Shown here: piece by piece, positions 1-6,029 of the stretch
How the letters are laid out: every line of letters begins with the position of its first letter
How positions within the stretch are numbered: position 1 is the stretch's first letter
Assembly (NCBI GenBank): GCA_016937315.1
Contig: JAFGWD010000158.1
Span: 1 to 9,226 of the forward strand
DNA: 9,226 nt
Reading direction: 5' to 3'
From: Rhodospirillaceae bacterium
Lineage (GTDB): Bacteria > Pseudomonadota > Alphaproteobacteria > Rhodospirillales > Rhodospirillaceae
The notes under the pieces: generated by a model
The model's database searches: none
What the model was told of the DNA's origin: nothing
What the model saw: the letters and a program-made list of their open reading frames with translations, nothing else
Made by a program: the position numbers and the translations under genes

Positions 1-179
1 CCAGGAATCATGTGTTGTGGCGCGTCCATGTGGGTTCCGACGTGCATGCCGCTGTCCAACTGGAATGCAGTGTATCCGTGTTCGGGAATTGATGCGATTT
101 GCTGCAACTTCGGAATCGGGTCGCCCGGATATGCAGGCATGTCCGGGCCGAAGGTGTGTGAAAGATCGATAAAACGCAT
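1..179 (-). CDS. Cyclase-family protein (kynurenine formamidase-like), partial
   Basis: This is the N-terminal 59 codons of a leftward gene cut by the window edge. The reading opens MRFIDLSHTFGPDMPAYPGD and reaches the metal-binding signature HVGTHMDAPQH (H46, H50, D52, H56). That HxGTHxDxPxH pattern defines the cyclase / kynurenine formamidase family (PF04199), zinc-type hydrolases acting on N-formylkynurenine or related amides and lactones. Family members are usually 210-260 aa, so most of the gene lies outside. The ATG at 179-177 follows AGGTG about five bases upstream. It lies 95 bp downstream of the Feo operon on the same strand, so it could be read through, but nothing links it functionally to iron. 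Family assignment is firm; the substrate cannot be told from this fragment. Confidence 0.85.
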   Translation of the reverse strand, partial: MRFIDLSHTFGPDMPAYPGDPIPKLQQIASIPEHGYTAFQLDSGMHVGTHMDAPQHMIP

Positions 180-274
180 AATCGCACCTGTTTGTGTGCT
201 GATCGTGGTCTTCAAAATCAATCCCCGCGCCGCTTTGTTACGCCTGATAAACCTTCGGAGCAGGTTCTCAAATA

Positions 275-493
275 TCATCCGTCATGCTTTTGCTTTCCAA
301 TCGGCGTGTCGGAAGAACAGGCACATCCACTTGGGCAAGACGAACATCCGGATTTTCGTTTCCCGAAGACACCGAACATTCTCGCCAAATATGCGGCCGC
401 CAGGACAACCAGAAAGACGACAACCAAAGTTCCGAACCAGTCTGTGCCTTCAGCAGGTGCAACGGGAACAGTTCCGACGGATGTTGTTTCCAT
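275..493 (-). CDS. FeoB-associated Cys-rich membrane protein
   Basis: A 72-aa protein with one membrane span (about residues 20-40) followed by a basic stretch (GKRKSG) and a C-x2-C-x3-C-x-C cluster at C50, C53, C57 and C59. This is the layout of the FeoB-associated Cys-rich small membrane proteins (PF12669-like) that often sit after feoB. Their role is not settled; iron binding, redox sensing or a FeoC-like accessory function have been considered. Here the ATG (493-491) lies three bases beyond the feoB stop and is preceded by AAAGGGAGG in the end of feoB, so it is almost certainly cotranslated with FeoB. By the positive-inside rule the Cys cluster probably faces the cytoplasm. Identification rests on position, size and Cys spacing. 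Confidence 0.8.
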   Translation of the reverse strand: METTSVGTVPVAPAEGTDWFGTLVVVFLVVLAAAYLARMFGVFGKRKSGCSSCPSGCACSSDTPIGKQKHDG

Positions 494-496
494 ATG

Positions 497-3013
497 TCAT
501 CCCTCCCTTTCTAATGTTTGAGCCTGTGATGGTGGATTGATAATGGCGCGGCGTCGTGGAATTCCTATGCCAACCAGAAACAGTGCAACCACTCCGATAA
601 GATAAGTCACCGTAAACGCCGTAAGACCATCTATTCCTGTGACAGTGGACAGCGTATAGACGGTGCTTGCCACAAACAGCCCTAGGAATGTTGGAAACAA
701 TATTGAAAACATCATCCAAGCATACGACCCGGTTTGCACTCTGACCATGATCGTCGTGGCGAGACAGGGTGGGTATAGGGCAAAGAACAACATAACGGCT
801 ACCGCTGTGACCGCAGTATAGTTTGCAATCGCGTCGGAAGATATCCTGTCCTCAAGGCGAGCGGCTTCGTTGTCGTCTTGGTTGAACAAAACACCTAGCG
901 TGGCAACAGAGCTTTCCCTTGCGGCGAATGAACTTAGAAGTGCGACGTTAATTCTCCAGTCAAATCCTGCGAACTGAGTTACCGGTTCAAGAGCATGCCC
1001 GATCCGTCCGAGAAAACTGTTGATCAGTCGCTCGTTCTTCATTTCACGGCGAATGTCGTTACGGGAATCAGACAAAGCTTTAAGCGCCGATGCGGCTGTG
1101 CGTGATTCGGCGTCCTTGGACCGCAGGATAAAGGGGGTCAAGTCCGGATGCTTGAGTGCCAACTCCGCATCAATAGCTTTGCTTGCTTCCCGTGACCCGG
1201 CATTTAGTTTTGCAGACTTGTAGGATGTTAGGACGTTGAGTGCTGTGATCAACTGGGAGCGTTCAGAAACGGCTGGCGTGAAGCGATTGCCATGTATCGT
1301 TTCCGCAAAAGCGGCGATTGCGTCTTCGCCTTTGGCCTGAAAGTGGGTGAGTCTCTCGTTCGATAAACCAGGATACTGGAGCAAGGCATAGATCACCACC
1401 GCAACAGCGACAACGACTGTTCCTACTTTTTTGATGTAAATCCAGGTGCGCTCGATGGCGCGGACGGCGACTCCCCGGACTGTGGGCAAATGATAGCGCG
1501 GCAGTTCCATCACAAACGGTGCAACGTCCATTCCCCGAAGAAGCGTGACCGTCAGGAGCTTGGACACCAAAAGCGCTGCGATAACTGTGATCGTCGATAA
1601 ATAAAACAATATCAGTCCCTTGCTTTCGGTAAAAAACATACCGATCAAAAGGGTGTAGAGCGGGATTTTGGCTAAGCAGTTCATGAAGGGTACGATAAGA
1701 ATTGTGGCAAATCGGGCACGAGTATCCGGAATGGCGCGGGTTGCCATCACCCCTGGAACCGCACATCCACCGGCAAAAACGCCAGCAAGAATTAGCGGCA
1801 GGGTTGATTGGCCATGGAGACCAAAACGGCAAAGCGCTCGATCAAGAATAAAGGCGATCCGGGCCATGTAGCCGCTGTCTTCCAGAATCGCAATTAAAGC
1901 AAAAAGTATAAGGAAGATCGGGACGTAATTCAGAAGTGTGTTAACGCTATCGACCATCCAGAGACCGATCTCGCGGATTTGGGGGTCCCAGAGGAACCCA
2001 GCGGAGGGAAGGATATCAGCAGCCCAGTTGCGGAACGACGCGAGAATCGGCCATGTTACCTTCGTTAGTTCGTATCCCTGAACAATGGCGAGCTCATAGA
2101 CAGTCCATATTGTTGCCAAGAGAAAGAAAGGTGCGGCGAACCGATGTAACACCAGGCGATCAATCCGTTCCGATAAAGGAACCGAACCGGCGTGAGTGCT
2201 GACCGTGACAGCGGCGGTAATATCTTTTGCGAGGTGGCTACGGCAGGAAATGATGTGATCTGCAGCCGAAATTCCGTTCTCACGTTCAAATTTCTGACGT
2301 ATGTCGTTGGCACGTTGAGAGAGTGAAGCATCTACAGCGCGGTTTTGGTTCCCGGAATCCAGTGCGATGCCCGCCAGCCAACGGGGGGGAACGCTGGAGG
2401 AATGGGACGTCTGGGCCTCTATGCTTGTTGATAATTCGTGTAAAAACGGTTCTAGAACGGTGTAATCGACAAGCATGTGAGGCCGCGTCGGCGCTTCTGC
2501 GACGCGACGAATCGCGGCTCGCAGATCTGCGATGCCTATGCCCCGGCGGCCGATGGTTGGAATGACGGGGACACCAAGGCGCTTCTCCAATTCTAAAGGA
2601 TCAATCGTTAGGCCGCGTCGTTTCGCTGCATCCATCATGTTGAGGGCGACGATGATCGGAACCCCCAATTCCAAAAGTTGAAGGGTTAGCGGTAGTCCTC
2701 GCGCAAGTGTGGCCGCGTCCACGACATTCACGATGACGTCGGGGCGTTCCTGAGTCAGAAAGTCACGCGCAACCCGTTCTTCGAGAGAAAATGACGTCAA
2801 GGAATACGCCCCAGGCAGGTCGACCACCTCAACGGAAAGGCCGCTATCGCCATAGCGCCCGCTTTTTTTCTCAACTGTAACGCCGGGATAATTGGCAATA
2901 TGCTGTCGTGCGCCGGTTAGGGCGTTGAATATGGTTGATTTTCCGGAATTTTGCTGGCCTGAGAGGGCGACCAGAACGTGATGCCGAGACAGTGCAGGCT
3001 TCAACGTGCTCAC
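497..3013 (-). CDS. feoB: Ferrous iron transport protein B
   Basis: FeoB is the inner-membrane Fe(II) permease with a cytoplasmic G domain. The 838-aa product shows G1 GQQNSGKS (19-26), G2 around T46, G3 DLPG (65-68), and G4 NMMD (125-128). A helical regulatory segment follows, then a membrane domain from about residue 290. Gate motifs are visible: EDSGYMAR (378-385), GCAVPGVMAT (416-425) and YPPCLATT (747-754), including the two conserved membrane cysteines. Residues about 550-665 form a long charged insertion between membrane spans, longer than in E. coli FeoB (773 aa). The start is GTG (3013-3011), overlapping the feoA TGA as GTGA, with AAAGGA upstream in feoA. Translational coupling to feoA is therefore likely. 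No frameshift or missing motif is seen, so it should be functional. Confidence 0.97.
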   Translation of the reverse strand: MSTLKPALSRHHVLVALSGQQNSGKSTIFNALTGARQHIANYPGVTVEKKSGRYGDSGLSVEVVDLPGAYSLTSFSLEERVARDFLTQERPDVIVNVVDAATLARGLPLTLQLLELGVPIIVALNMMDAAKRRGLTIDPLELEKRLGVPVIPTIGRRGIGIADLRAAIRRVAEAPTRPHMLVDYTVLEPFLHELSTSIEAQTSHSSSVPPRWLAGIALDSGNQNRAVDASLSQRANDIRQKFERENGISAADHIISCRSHLAKDITAAVTVSTHAGSVPLSERIDRLVLHRFAAPFFLLATIWTVYELAIVQGYELTKVTWPILASFRNWAADILPSAGFLWDPQIREIGLWMVDSVNTLLNYVPIFLILFALIAILEDSGYMARIAFILDRALCRFGLHGQSTLPLILAGVFAGGCAVPGVMATRAIPDTRARFATILIVPFMNCLAKIPLYTLLIGMFFTESKGLILFYLSTITVIAALLVSKLLTVTLLRGMDVAPFVMELPRYHLPTVRGVAVRAIERTWIYIKKVGTVVVAVAVVIYALLQYPGLSNERLTHFQAKGEDAIAAFAETIHGNRFTPAVSERSQLITALNVLTSYKSAKLNAGSREASKAIDAELALKHPDLTPFILRSKDAESRTAASALKALSDSRNDIRREMKNERLINSFLGRIGHALEPVTQFAGFDWRINVALLSSFAARESSVATLGVLFNQDDNEAARLEDRISSDAIANYTAVTAVAVMLFFALYPPCLATTIMVRVQTGSYAWMMFSILFPTFLGLFVASTVYTLSTVTGIDGLTAFTVTYLIGVVALFLVGIGIPRRRAIINPPSQAQTLEREG

Positions 3014-3294
3014 GATGCAGATCCTTTCGTCAAACGGGTGACGACCACACGCTCGGCCTCGCGACGTCGCAACATCATGAACGTTTCTCCAACCTGTATT
3101 TCGATGGGATCACGCAAGGGGGCATCGCGAACCACCGTGATCGTCTGGTGCGGTACAACGCCCATGTCCAACAGGCGTCGTCGAACAGGGCCTTCGCCGG
3201 TAATTTCCATCACCCGGCACATTTCCCCCGGATAAAGATCATTTAAGCTCGTTGTACGACCGACCACGGCGCTCTCCCTGTCGAGCCATTGCAT
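3010..3294 (-). CDS. feoA: Ferrous iron transport protein A
   Basis: A 94-aa cytoplasmic SH3-like protein that supports FeoB-mediated Fe(II) uptake, probably by contacting the FeoB G domain or N-terminus. Visible FeoA features are the opening segment TSLNDLYPGEMCRVMEITG (15-33), RRRLLDMGVVPHQTITVV (38-55), and a closing GETFMMLRRREAERVVV. These match the G-x-x-RRRLLDMG-x-xPG-type core of the family, and the length is slightly above the common 75-85 aa. The ATG at 3294-3292 follows a strong GGAGGGGG ribosome site. The stop overlaps the feoB GTG start by four bases. The gene lies 76 bp downstream of the DUF4198 gene; that gap holds a hairpin at 3321-3345. Confidence 0.95.
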   Translation of the reverse strand: MQWLDRESAVVGRTTSLNDLYPGEMCRVMEITGEGPVRRRLLDMGVVPHQTITVVRDAPLRDPIEIQVGETFMMLRRREAERVVVTRLTKGSAS

Positions 3295-3320
3295 ATCTGC
3301 CCCCTCCGAAGCAAACGCCC

Positions 3321-3345
3321 CACCCTCTCGTGGATCGAAAGGGTG
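3321..3345 (-). other. Intercistronic hairpin upstream of feoA
   Basis: CACCCTCTCG pairs with CGAAAGGGTG across a five-base loop, giving a ten-base stem with one mismatch (C-A). It sits in the 76-bp gap between the DUF4198 gene and feoA, about 27 bases before the feoA start. No T-run follows on either strand, so it is not a typical intrinsic terminator. An mRNA-stability or processing element that sets different protein levels for the exported proteins and FeoAB is a reasonable guess, not shown. Confidence 0.4.
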
Positions 3346-3370
3346 AGACGTCCAACCCCAGAATCGAGGG

Positions 3371-4165
3371 TTACTTGAAATCGAAAGCGCGAATCCAGAT
3401 CACGGCGTCCTGGCTCAGCTCCTTGCCGGCATGCTCTTTAGCTGGGCCAACGCCGAGAGCCGCGAAGCCCCAGAACCCGGCCTTAGGAATGCCGAAGGTG
3501 AAGATACCGTTGGTGTCGGTGATGGCGACAATGGCACCCCCTGGCACGGAAGGTGCCGTTCCCTTGCCGGGCTTGTTCGCCTTCATGTCGGGTGGGAGAG
3601 ACATGTACTCGATCTCGATTTCCGCCCCGGCGACAGGCTTGCCATCCGACAGCACTTGCCCAGAAAACGTAGAACCCGCAAGGATGTTGGTGGGTTTGTT
3701 CAGTGGTACGATTTCTGCTGGCAAGCCGATCGGATCGGCCCAGTTGGTTGGCAGGCCGCCTTTGTTAATGAAGGATTTGGTGATCTGTTGAATGAAGATG
3801 TCTTCGCCCTTCTCGTAGTACGGGGACGGAGTCAGCGCGAGCACGTAGTCGCCATTACGCTTCGCATTCAGAGAAAATTCGAAGGCTTTGGCTGCGTTGG
3901 AAGCACCATGAAATGTGATGGGCTTCAGGTTGGGCAAAAGATCGATTTTCTCATCCTTGAAATAGGCAGCCAAGGACTGGGGTTTTTCCATGTCCATTGC
4001 GTGACCATTTTCCATCGGGTGCCAGAAAATCGCTTTGAACGGCACATCGCCTGGTTTTTCTAAATTCACGTTTGGTGTGTACAAGAGCTGGAAGTGTGCC
4101 TGAGCACCAGAGGCGGTGAACAGGGTGGTCGCGATTGCAACGGCAGTAACTGAAAGCCTTCTCAT
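3371..4165 (-). CDS. Exported DUF4198-family protein of the Feo operon
   Basis: A 264-aa exported protein. Residues 1-23 form a signal peptide (RR, then a hydrophobic core, ending SGAQA), with predicted cleavage giving a mature N-terminus HFQLLYTP. The body matches the DUF4198 type (PF10670): FWHPMENGHAMDMEKP (47-62), a central beta-rich region, and a C-terminal Ig/carboxypeptidase-regulatory-like segment (GQVLSDGKPVAGAEIEIEY, 169-187). DUF4198 proteins occur with nickel/cobalt uptake systems (NikK type) and with iron loci. H24, H49, H55 and nearby Met residues are candidate metal ligands. I chose the ATG at 4165-4163 because AAGGGGA precedes it and it gives a clean signal peptide. An in-frame TTG at 4207 overlapping the upstream stop would only add a charged leader. 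A periplasmic metal-binding helper for FeoB is inferred from context. Confidence 0.85.
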   Translation of the reverse strand: MRRLSVTAVAIATTLFTASGAQAHFQLLYTPNVNLEKPGDVPFKAIFWHPMENGHAMDMEKPQSLAAYFKDEKIDLLPNLKPITFHGASNAAKAFEFSLNAKRNGDYVLALTPSPYYEKGEDIFIQQITKSFINKGGLPTNWADPIGLPAEIVPLNKPTNILAGSTFSGQVLSDGKPVAGAEIEIEYMSLPPDMKANKPGKGTAPSVPGGAIVAITDTNGIFTFGIPKAGFWGFAALGVGPAKEHAGKELSQDAVIWIRAFDFK

Positions 4166-4203
4166 TGCTTCATTCCCCTTTTGAATAGATCGCTTATTCT
4201 TCG

Positions 4204-4515
4204 TCAATGGATCTCAGAGGCCGGTATCTTGATCTGATGGCCTTCTCCGGCATCAAAAAAGACCGTGAATTTGTCTCCGGGCTTCTTAAACGAGAACTCG
4301 GCACCTTTGTTCAAAGCACCTTCAATCACGGCTTTTCCGCTTCCATCAAGAACAGACATCTTGACCCCAGCGGCCGAAGACCCATCTGAGAACCCTCCTT
4401 CGCACAGAACCGTGCCGTCGCCATTGTCGTAGCACGAGCAAAGCGGCGTATGGGCAAGGGCCGAGCCGATGGTTGATACGACCAACAGGGTCGCAGCGGA
4501 AAACGTACGCAGCAT
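4204..4515 (-). CDS. Small exported Cys/His protein heading the Feo operon
   Basis: A 103-aa protein with a signal peptide (1-21, ending GSALA) and predicted mature start HTPLCSCYDNGDGTVLCEGG. It has a CxC pair (C26, C28), a third cysteine (C38), and histidines at H93 and the C-terminal H103. The rest looks like a small beta-sandwich (GVKMSVLDGSGKAVIEG, then FSFKKPGDKFTVFFDAG). I cannot attach a named family, but similar proteins next to DUF4198 and Feo genes seem to recur in alphaproteobacteria (from memory). The ATG at 4515-4513 follows GAAGGAA and is the first gene after the Fur-box promoter. Its stop lies 38 bases from the DUF4198 ATG. A periplasmic metal-binding or reducing partner is plausible because of the CxC and the mature N-terminal His, but unproven. 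Confidence 0.8.
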   Translation of the reverse strand: MLRTFSAATLLVVSTIGSALAHTPLCSCYDNGDGTVLCEGGFSDGSSAAGVKMSVLDGSGKAVIEGALNKGAEFSFKKPGDKFTVFFDAGEGHQIKIPASEIH

Positions 4516-4574
4516 GGCGGAATTCCTTCGTTTTAAGGGAGATAACCAAACCCCGAATAAGCAGGATGTTTTTG

Positions 4575-4603
4575 AACATACGGCTAATGCAAATCATTCG
4601 CAA
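4575..4603 (-). promoter_or_regulatory. Candidate sigma-70 promoter of the Feo operon
   Basis: On the minus strand TTGCGA (4603-4598) and TATGTT (4580-4575) are separated by exactly 17 bases. Each matches the consensus -35 or -10 at four of six positions. The predicted transcript starts near 4568, leaving a leader of about 50 bases before the first gene's ATG at 4515. The Fur box occupies the spacer and the -35 element, which is a typical repressor position. Confidence 0.5.
4588..4602. promoter_or_regulatory. Fur box over the Feo promoter
   Basis: TGCAAATCATTCGCA is a 7-1-7 inverted repeat centred on C4595, with six of seven pairs matching. This is the alphaproteobacterial Fur-box form. Extended to 4583-4601, it matches 14 of 19 positions of the classical E. 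coli box GATAATGATAATCATTATC by hand count. It lies about 73 bases upstream of the first Feo-operon gene and overlaps the candidate promoter. Iron-replete repression of the whole operon is the natural reading. Confidence 0.7.
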
Positions 4604-4695
4604 TGGCCTAGTGCGATCTAAAAGCAAAGGTCGGTTAGTGCCGTCCTGCGGTTGGCCGAGCTGGCCCCTGTTCTTTTAGAGCCACTTCTGAGCAA

Positions 4696-4956
4696 GTGGA
4701 CCGACCCTGTTAGGGCCGCTTTGCCATGGTCGATGACGGCGTGAGCTTCCAGCCCATGCCGTGACTCCCCCTAAAAACCGGCAGTTTCTTGCGGTTGCAT
4801 TCCACGCTTTCGCGTTTGGCCGGTCTCAAGGGACAGCGCTCGGCCATCGAGACCCATCGCGACGATCCGACCATCGATGCGGTTCTCGCCGCCGCGACCA
4901 ACATCGGTACTGATTACGAACGCCTCTCCGTCACAAAACAAAACCCCGGCCGATAA
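4696..4956 (+). pseudogene. Decayed fragment with DUF3363 relaxase motif
   Basis: One plus-strand frame reads VDRPC, a TAG (4711-4713), GRFAMVDDGVSFQPMP, a TGA (4762-4764), then about 63 open codons to TAA at 4954. The central peptide closely follows the recalled signature GRFAMIDDGLGFQLVPW of rlxS/VirD2-like relaxases with DUF3363. The TGA falls exactly where their Trp codon (TGG) stands, as expected from a point mutation. The open stretch after it (including SRLAGLKGQRSAIETHRDD) looks coding in composition, but I cannot match it to the relaxase end or to another family. There is no start codon and the frame is broken, so it is a relic at best. It sits exactly between the iron operon and the toxin locus. 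The last codons overlap the terminator at 4943-4965. Confidence 0.45.
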
Positions 4957-4965
4957 GGCCGGGGT
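4943..4965 (-). terminator. Strong intrinsic terminator for the leftward toxin locus
   Basis: On the minus strand ACCCCGGCC and GGCCGGGGT form a perfect nine-base GC-rich stem around the loop TTATC, followed directly by TTTGTTTTGTG. This is a classical rho-independent terminator for transcription running leftward. It lies 36 bases beyond the last small ORF of the toxin cassette. It therefore separates that transcription unit from the Fur-controlled operon, whose promoter is at 4.6 kb. The plus side has no T-run, so it is not bidirectional. Confidence 0.88.
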
Positions 4966-5001
4966 GACAAGCCGTGCATAACGGAAATCATAACGGACGC
5001 C

Positions 5002-5115
5002 TCACCAGGAAACTTTCGCCGCATCCTTAGATGGCGCCTCCTGCTCGGCGACGGCAAAAGACGTGCCCCCCGTGAACAATAGGCAAGCGCAGAGGAACGA
5101 AACGATAAAATTCAT
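5002..5115 (-). CDS. Small exported peptide, unknown
   Basis: A 37-codon ORF with an evident export signal: MNFIVSFLCACLLF, then TGGTSFAVA as cleavage region, leaving only a mature tail of about 14 residues (EQEAPSKDAAKVSW). It begins 21 bases after the TAG that would end the frame-corrected small membrane protein upstream, and it is the last ORF before the terminator. The ribosome site is weak (AAGAAA). The Cys at 9 and 11 are inside the hydrophobic core, so a lipoprotein is not indicated. It could be a genuine small accessory peptide, or the 5' remnant of a truncated exported protein. No family is recognised. It overlaps the tail of the uncorrected 5027-5326 reading in another frame. Confidence 0.45.
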   Translation of the reverse strand: MNFIVSFLCACLLFTGGTSFAVAEQEAPSKDAAKVSW

Positions 5116-5326
5116 GCGACGATTTCTTGAGCGCGACTATGGCCCTCCCCGGTCCGACGGAGCTGGAATCCCAACACAACGCATATTGCGGGACATCCAC
5201 ACCCCCCCCTCCATCTAGGCAGGAATCTTGCATCACGAAACGGCAAAGCCAAAACCCGACGACGAGACCGAGGACGAGGACGGCGACACCGAGGATGGAA
5301 AGAGTGGCCCATTTCATCCGATACAT
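5027..5326 (-). CDS. Small single-span membrane protein, frame disturbed at G8 tract
   Basis: The ATG (5326-5324) lies one base after the TGA of the toxin-type C-terminal ORF (TGA-G-ATG), with GAGG upstream, so coupled translation is likely. Residues 5-28 form one membrane span (WATLSILGVAVLVLGLVVGF). The next segment is QDSCLDGGG. As sequenced, the frame runs 99 aa to 5027. With seven instead of eight G in the run at 5202-5209, it reads CLDGGGVWMSRNMRC and stops at a TAG (5139-5137), giving 62 aa. The C-LDGGG-x-W-x6-C spacing is a recurrent small-protein motif in Proteobacteria (recalled, no formal name), so the 62-aa form is probably the real one. Position suggests an immunity or accessory protein for the preceding cassette. 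The first ATG rather than the 5317 ATG is chosen for spacing. Confidence 0.6.
   Translation of the reverse strand: MYRMKWATLSILGVAVLVLGLVVGFWLCRFVMQDSCLDGGGGVDVPQYALCWDSSSVGPGRAIVALKKSSHEFYRFVPLRLPIVHGGHVFCRRRAGGAI
5202..5209. repeat. Homopolymer of eight C (G on the coding strand)
   Basis: Eight consecutive C on the plus strand lie inside the small membrane protein gene, right after the CLDGGG codons. Changing the length to seven restores a family-like C-terminus with a Trp and a second Cys. Tracts of this length are prone both to sequencing or assembly indels and to slipped-strand phase switching. The sequence alone cannot separate the two. Confidence 0.85.
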
Positions 5327-5327
5327 C

Positions 5328-6029
5328 TCAATACCTCGGAGGAAGTCCCTTGGGACGATAAGGAGCACACGATCTCGAACAAGATTTCTCTGGATGCTTT
5401 TTCGCCGCTACGCGTCCATGACGATTAGCAATTCTATCATCATCGCAATCCTGCTTGGAGTCACCTTTTATATACTGATCCGTCAATTCCCGGCCCTCGC
5501 CTATGCCGATTGCCGTCCATTCACCAAATTTTCCACGCTTTGTCGCTTCGCAATTCGCTTTGCAGTGGACATATTTATCACTATTCTTGAAATTTGCTTC
5601 CCTCATGTCCGTATAGTTTCGCCAAAAATCACCAACGGCACCACCTCGGCGGCGTTCTGCTGAACTGCTTCCGCTGCTCACGCCTTCTCCGGGGGCGGAT
5701 CTGATATAAGCCTTGATGGATGTTTCTCCGCCATCACGGGTATGTGCCTTGACCTGCACTTCACCGCCGACTGAACCTCCGCTCGTGCCCGTTGCCTCGT
5801 TCCTGGGGTCGAAGCTCCGAACATCCTGGGGCCGGTTCGCCGGGGCCTGAGCGATCATGCGCCCGGTTTCGTCGTAATGGGACACGGGATAGGCACGATC
5901 GAATTCCTGTCTCACATGTGCGCGGTAAAGATCACCCAAGGGGCCGCGCTCAAGGTACAGCGGATGTGCCGAAACCGAGCAACGAGCCTTCCCCGAAGGA
6001 TGCGCTCGGCGTTGGGCGCAACGGCTCAT
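5328..6029 (-). CDS. Second cassette: linker plus Cys-containing C-terminal domain
   Basis: This 233-codon ORF holds the C-terminal part of a toxin-type protein whose N-terminal half is in another frame at 5950-6483. Convincing sequence starts near residue 24 (LYLERGPLGDLYRAHVRQEF); what lies before is overlap with the other frame. A VQVKAHTRDGGETSIKAY segment (91-108) parallels MVHVQSYEQNRDGQSVHV in the upstream 537-aa protein. The last 100 residues form a separate domain: DFWRNYTDMREAN, HCKANCEA (C156, C160), KGDSKQDCDDD, CSRSC (C217, C221), ending YRPKGLPPRY. I recall such endings at the C-termini of Rhs-like polymorphic toxins, without a named family. The tip DNA (5401-5640) is about 46% GC by hand count, against about 64% for the cassette's N-terminal part. 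The ATG start shown is nominal. Confidence 0.6.
   Translation of the reverse strand: MSRCAQRRAHPSGKARCSVSAHPLYLERGPLGDLYRAHVRQEFDRAYPVSHYDETGRMIAQAPANRPQDVRSFDPRNEATGTSGGSVGGEVQVKAHTRDGGETSIKAYIRSAPGEGVSSGSSSAERRRGGAVGDFWRNYTDMREANFKNSDKYVHCKANCEATKRGKFGEWTAIGIGEGRELTDQYIKGDSKQDCDDDRIANRHGRVAAKKHPEKSCSRSCAPYRPKGLPPRY

Noticed and set aside
4166..4207. TTG start at 4207 for the DUF4198 gene, overlapping the upstream stop
   Set aside because: It adds a charged leader with no family sequence. The ATG at 4165 has AAGGGGA at proper spacing and begins a clean signal peptide.
4682..4699. CCACTT/AAGTGG hairpin with six-base loop
   Set aside because: Only six pairs, no T-run on either strand, and no genes positioned to use it as a terminator.
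4710..4904. 64-codon minus-strand ORF
   Set aside because: No ribosome site or motif. The opposite strand carries the relaxase-like frame, so this is probably a shadow.
5127..5663. 178-codon plus-strand open frame
   Set aside because: Antisense to the C-terminal cassette domain and small membrane protein, which have clear motifs and coupled starts; its own translation has no coherent features.
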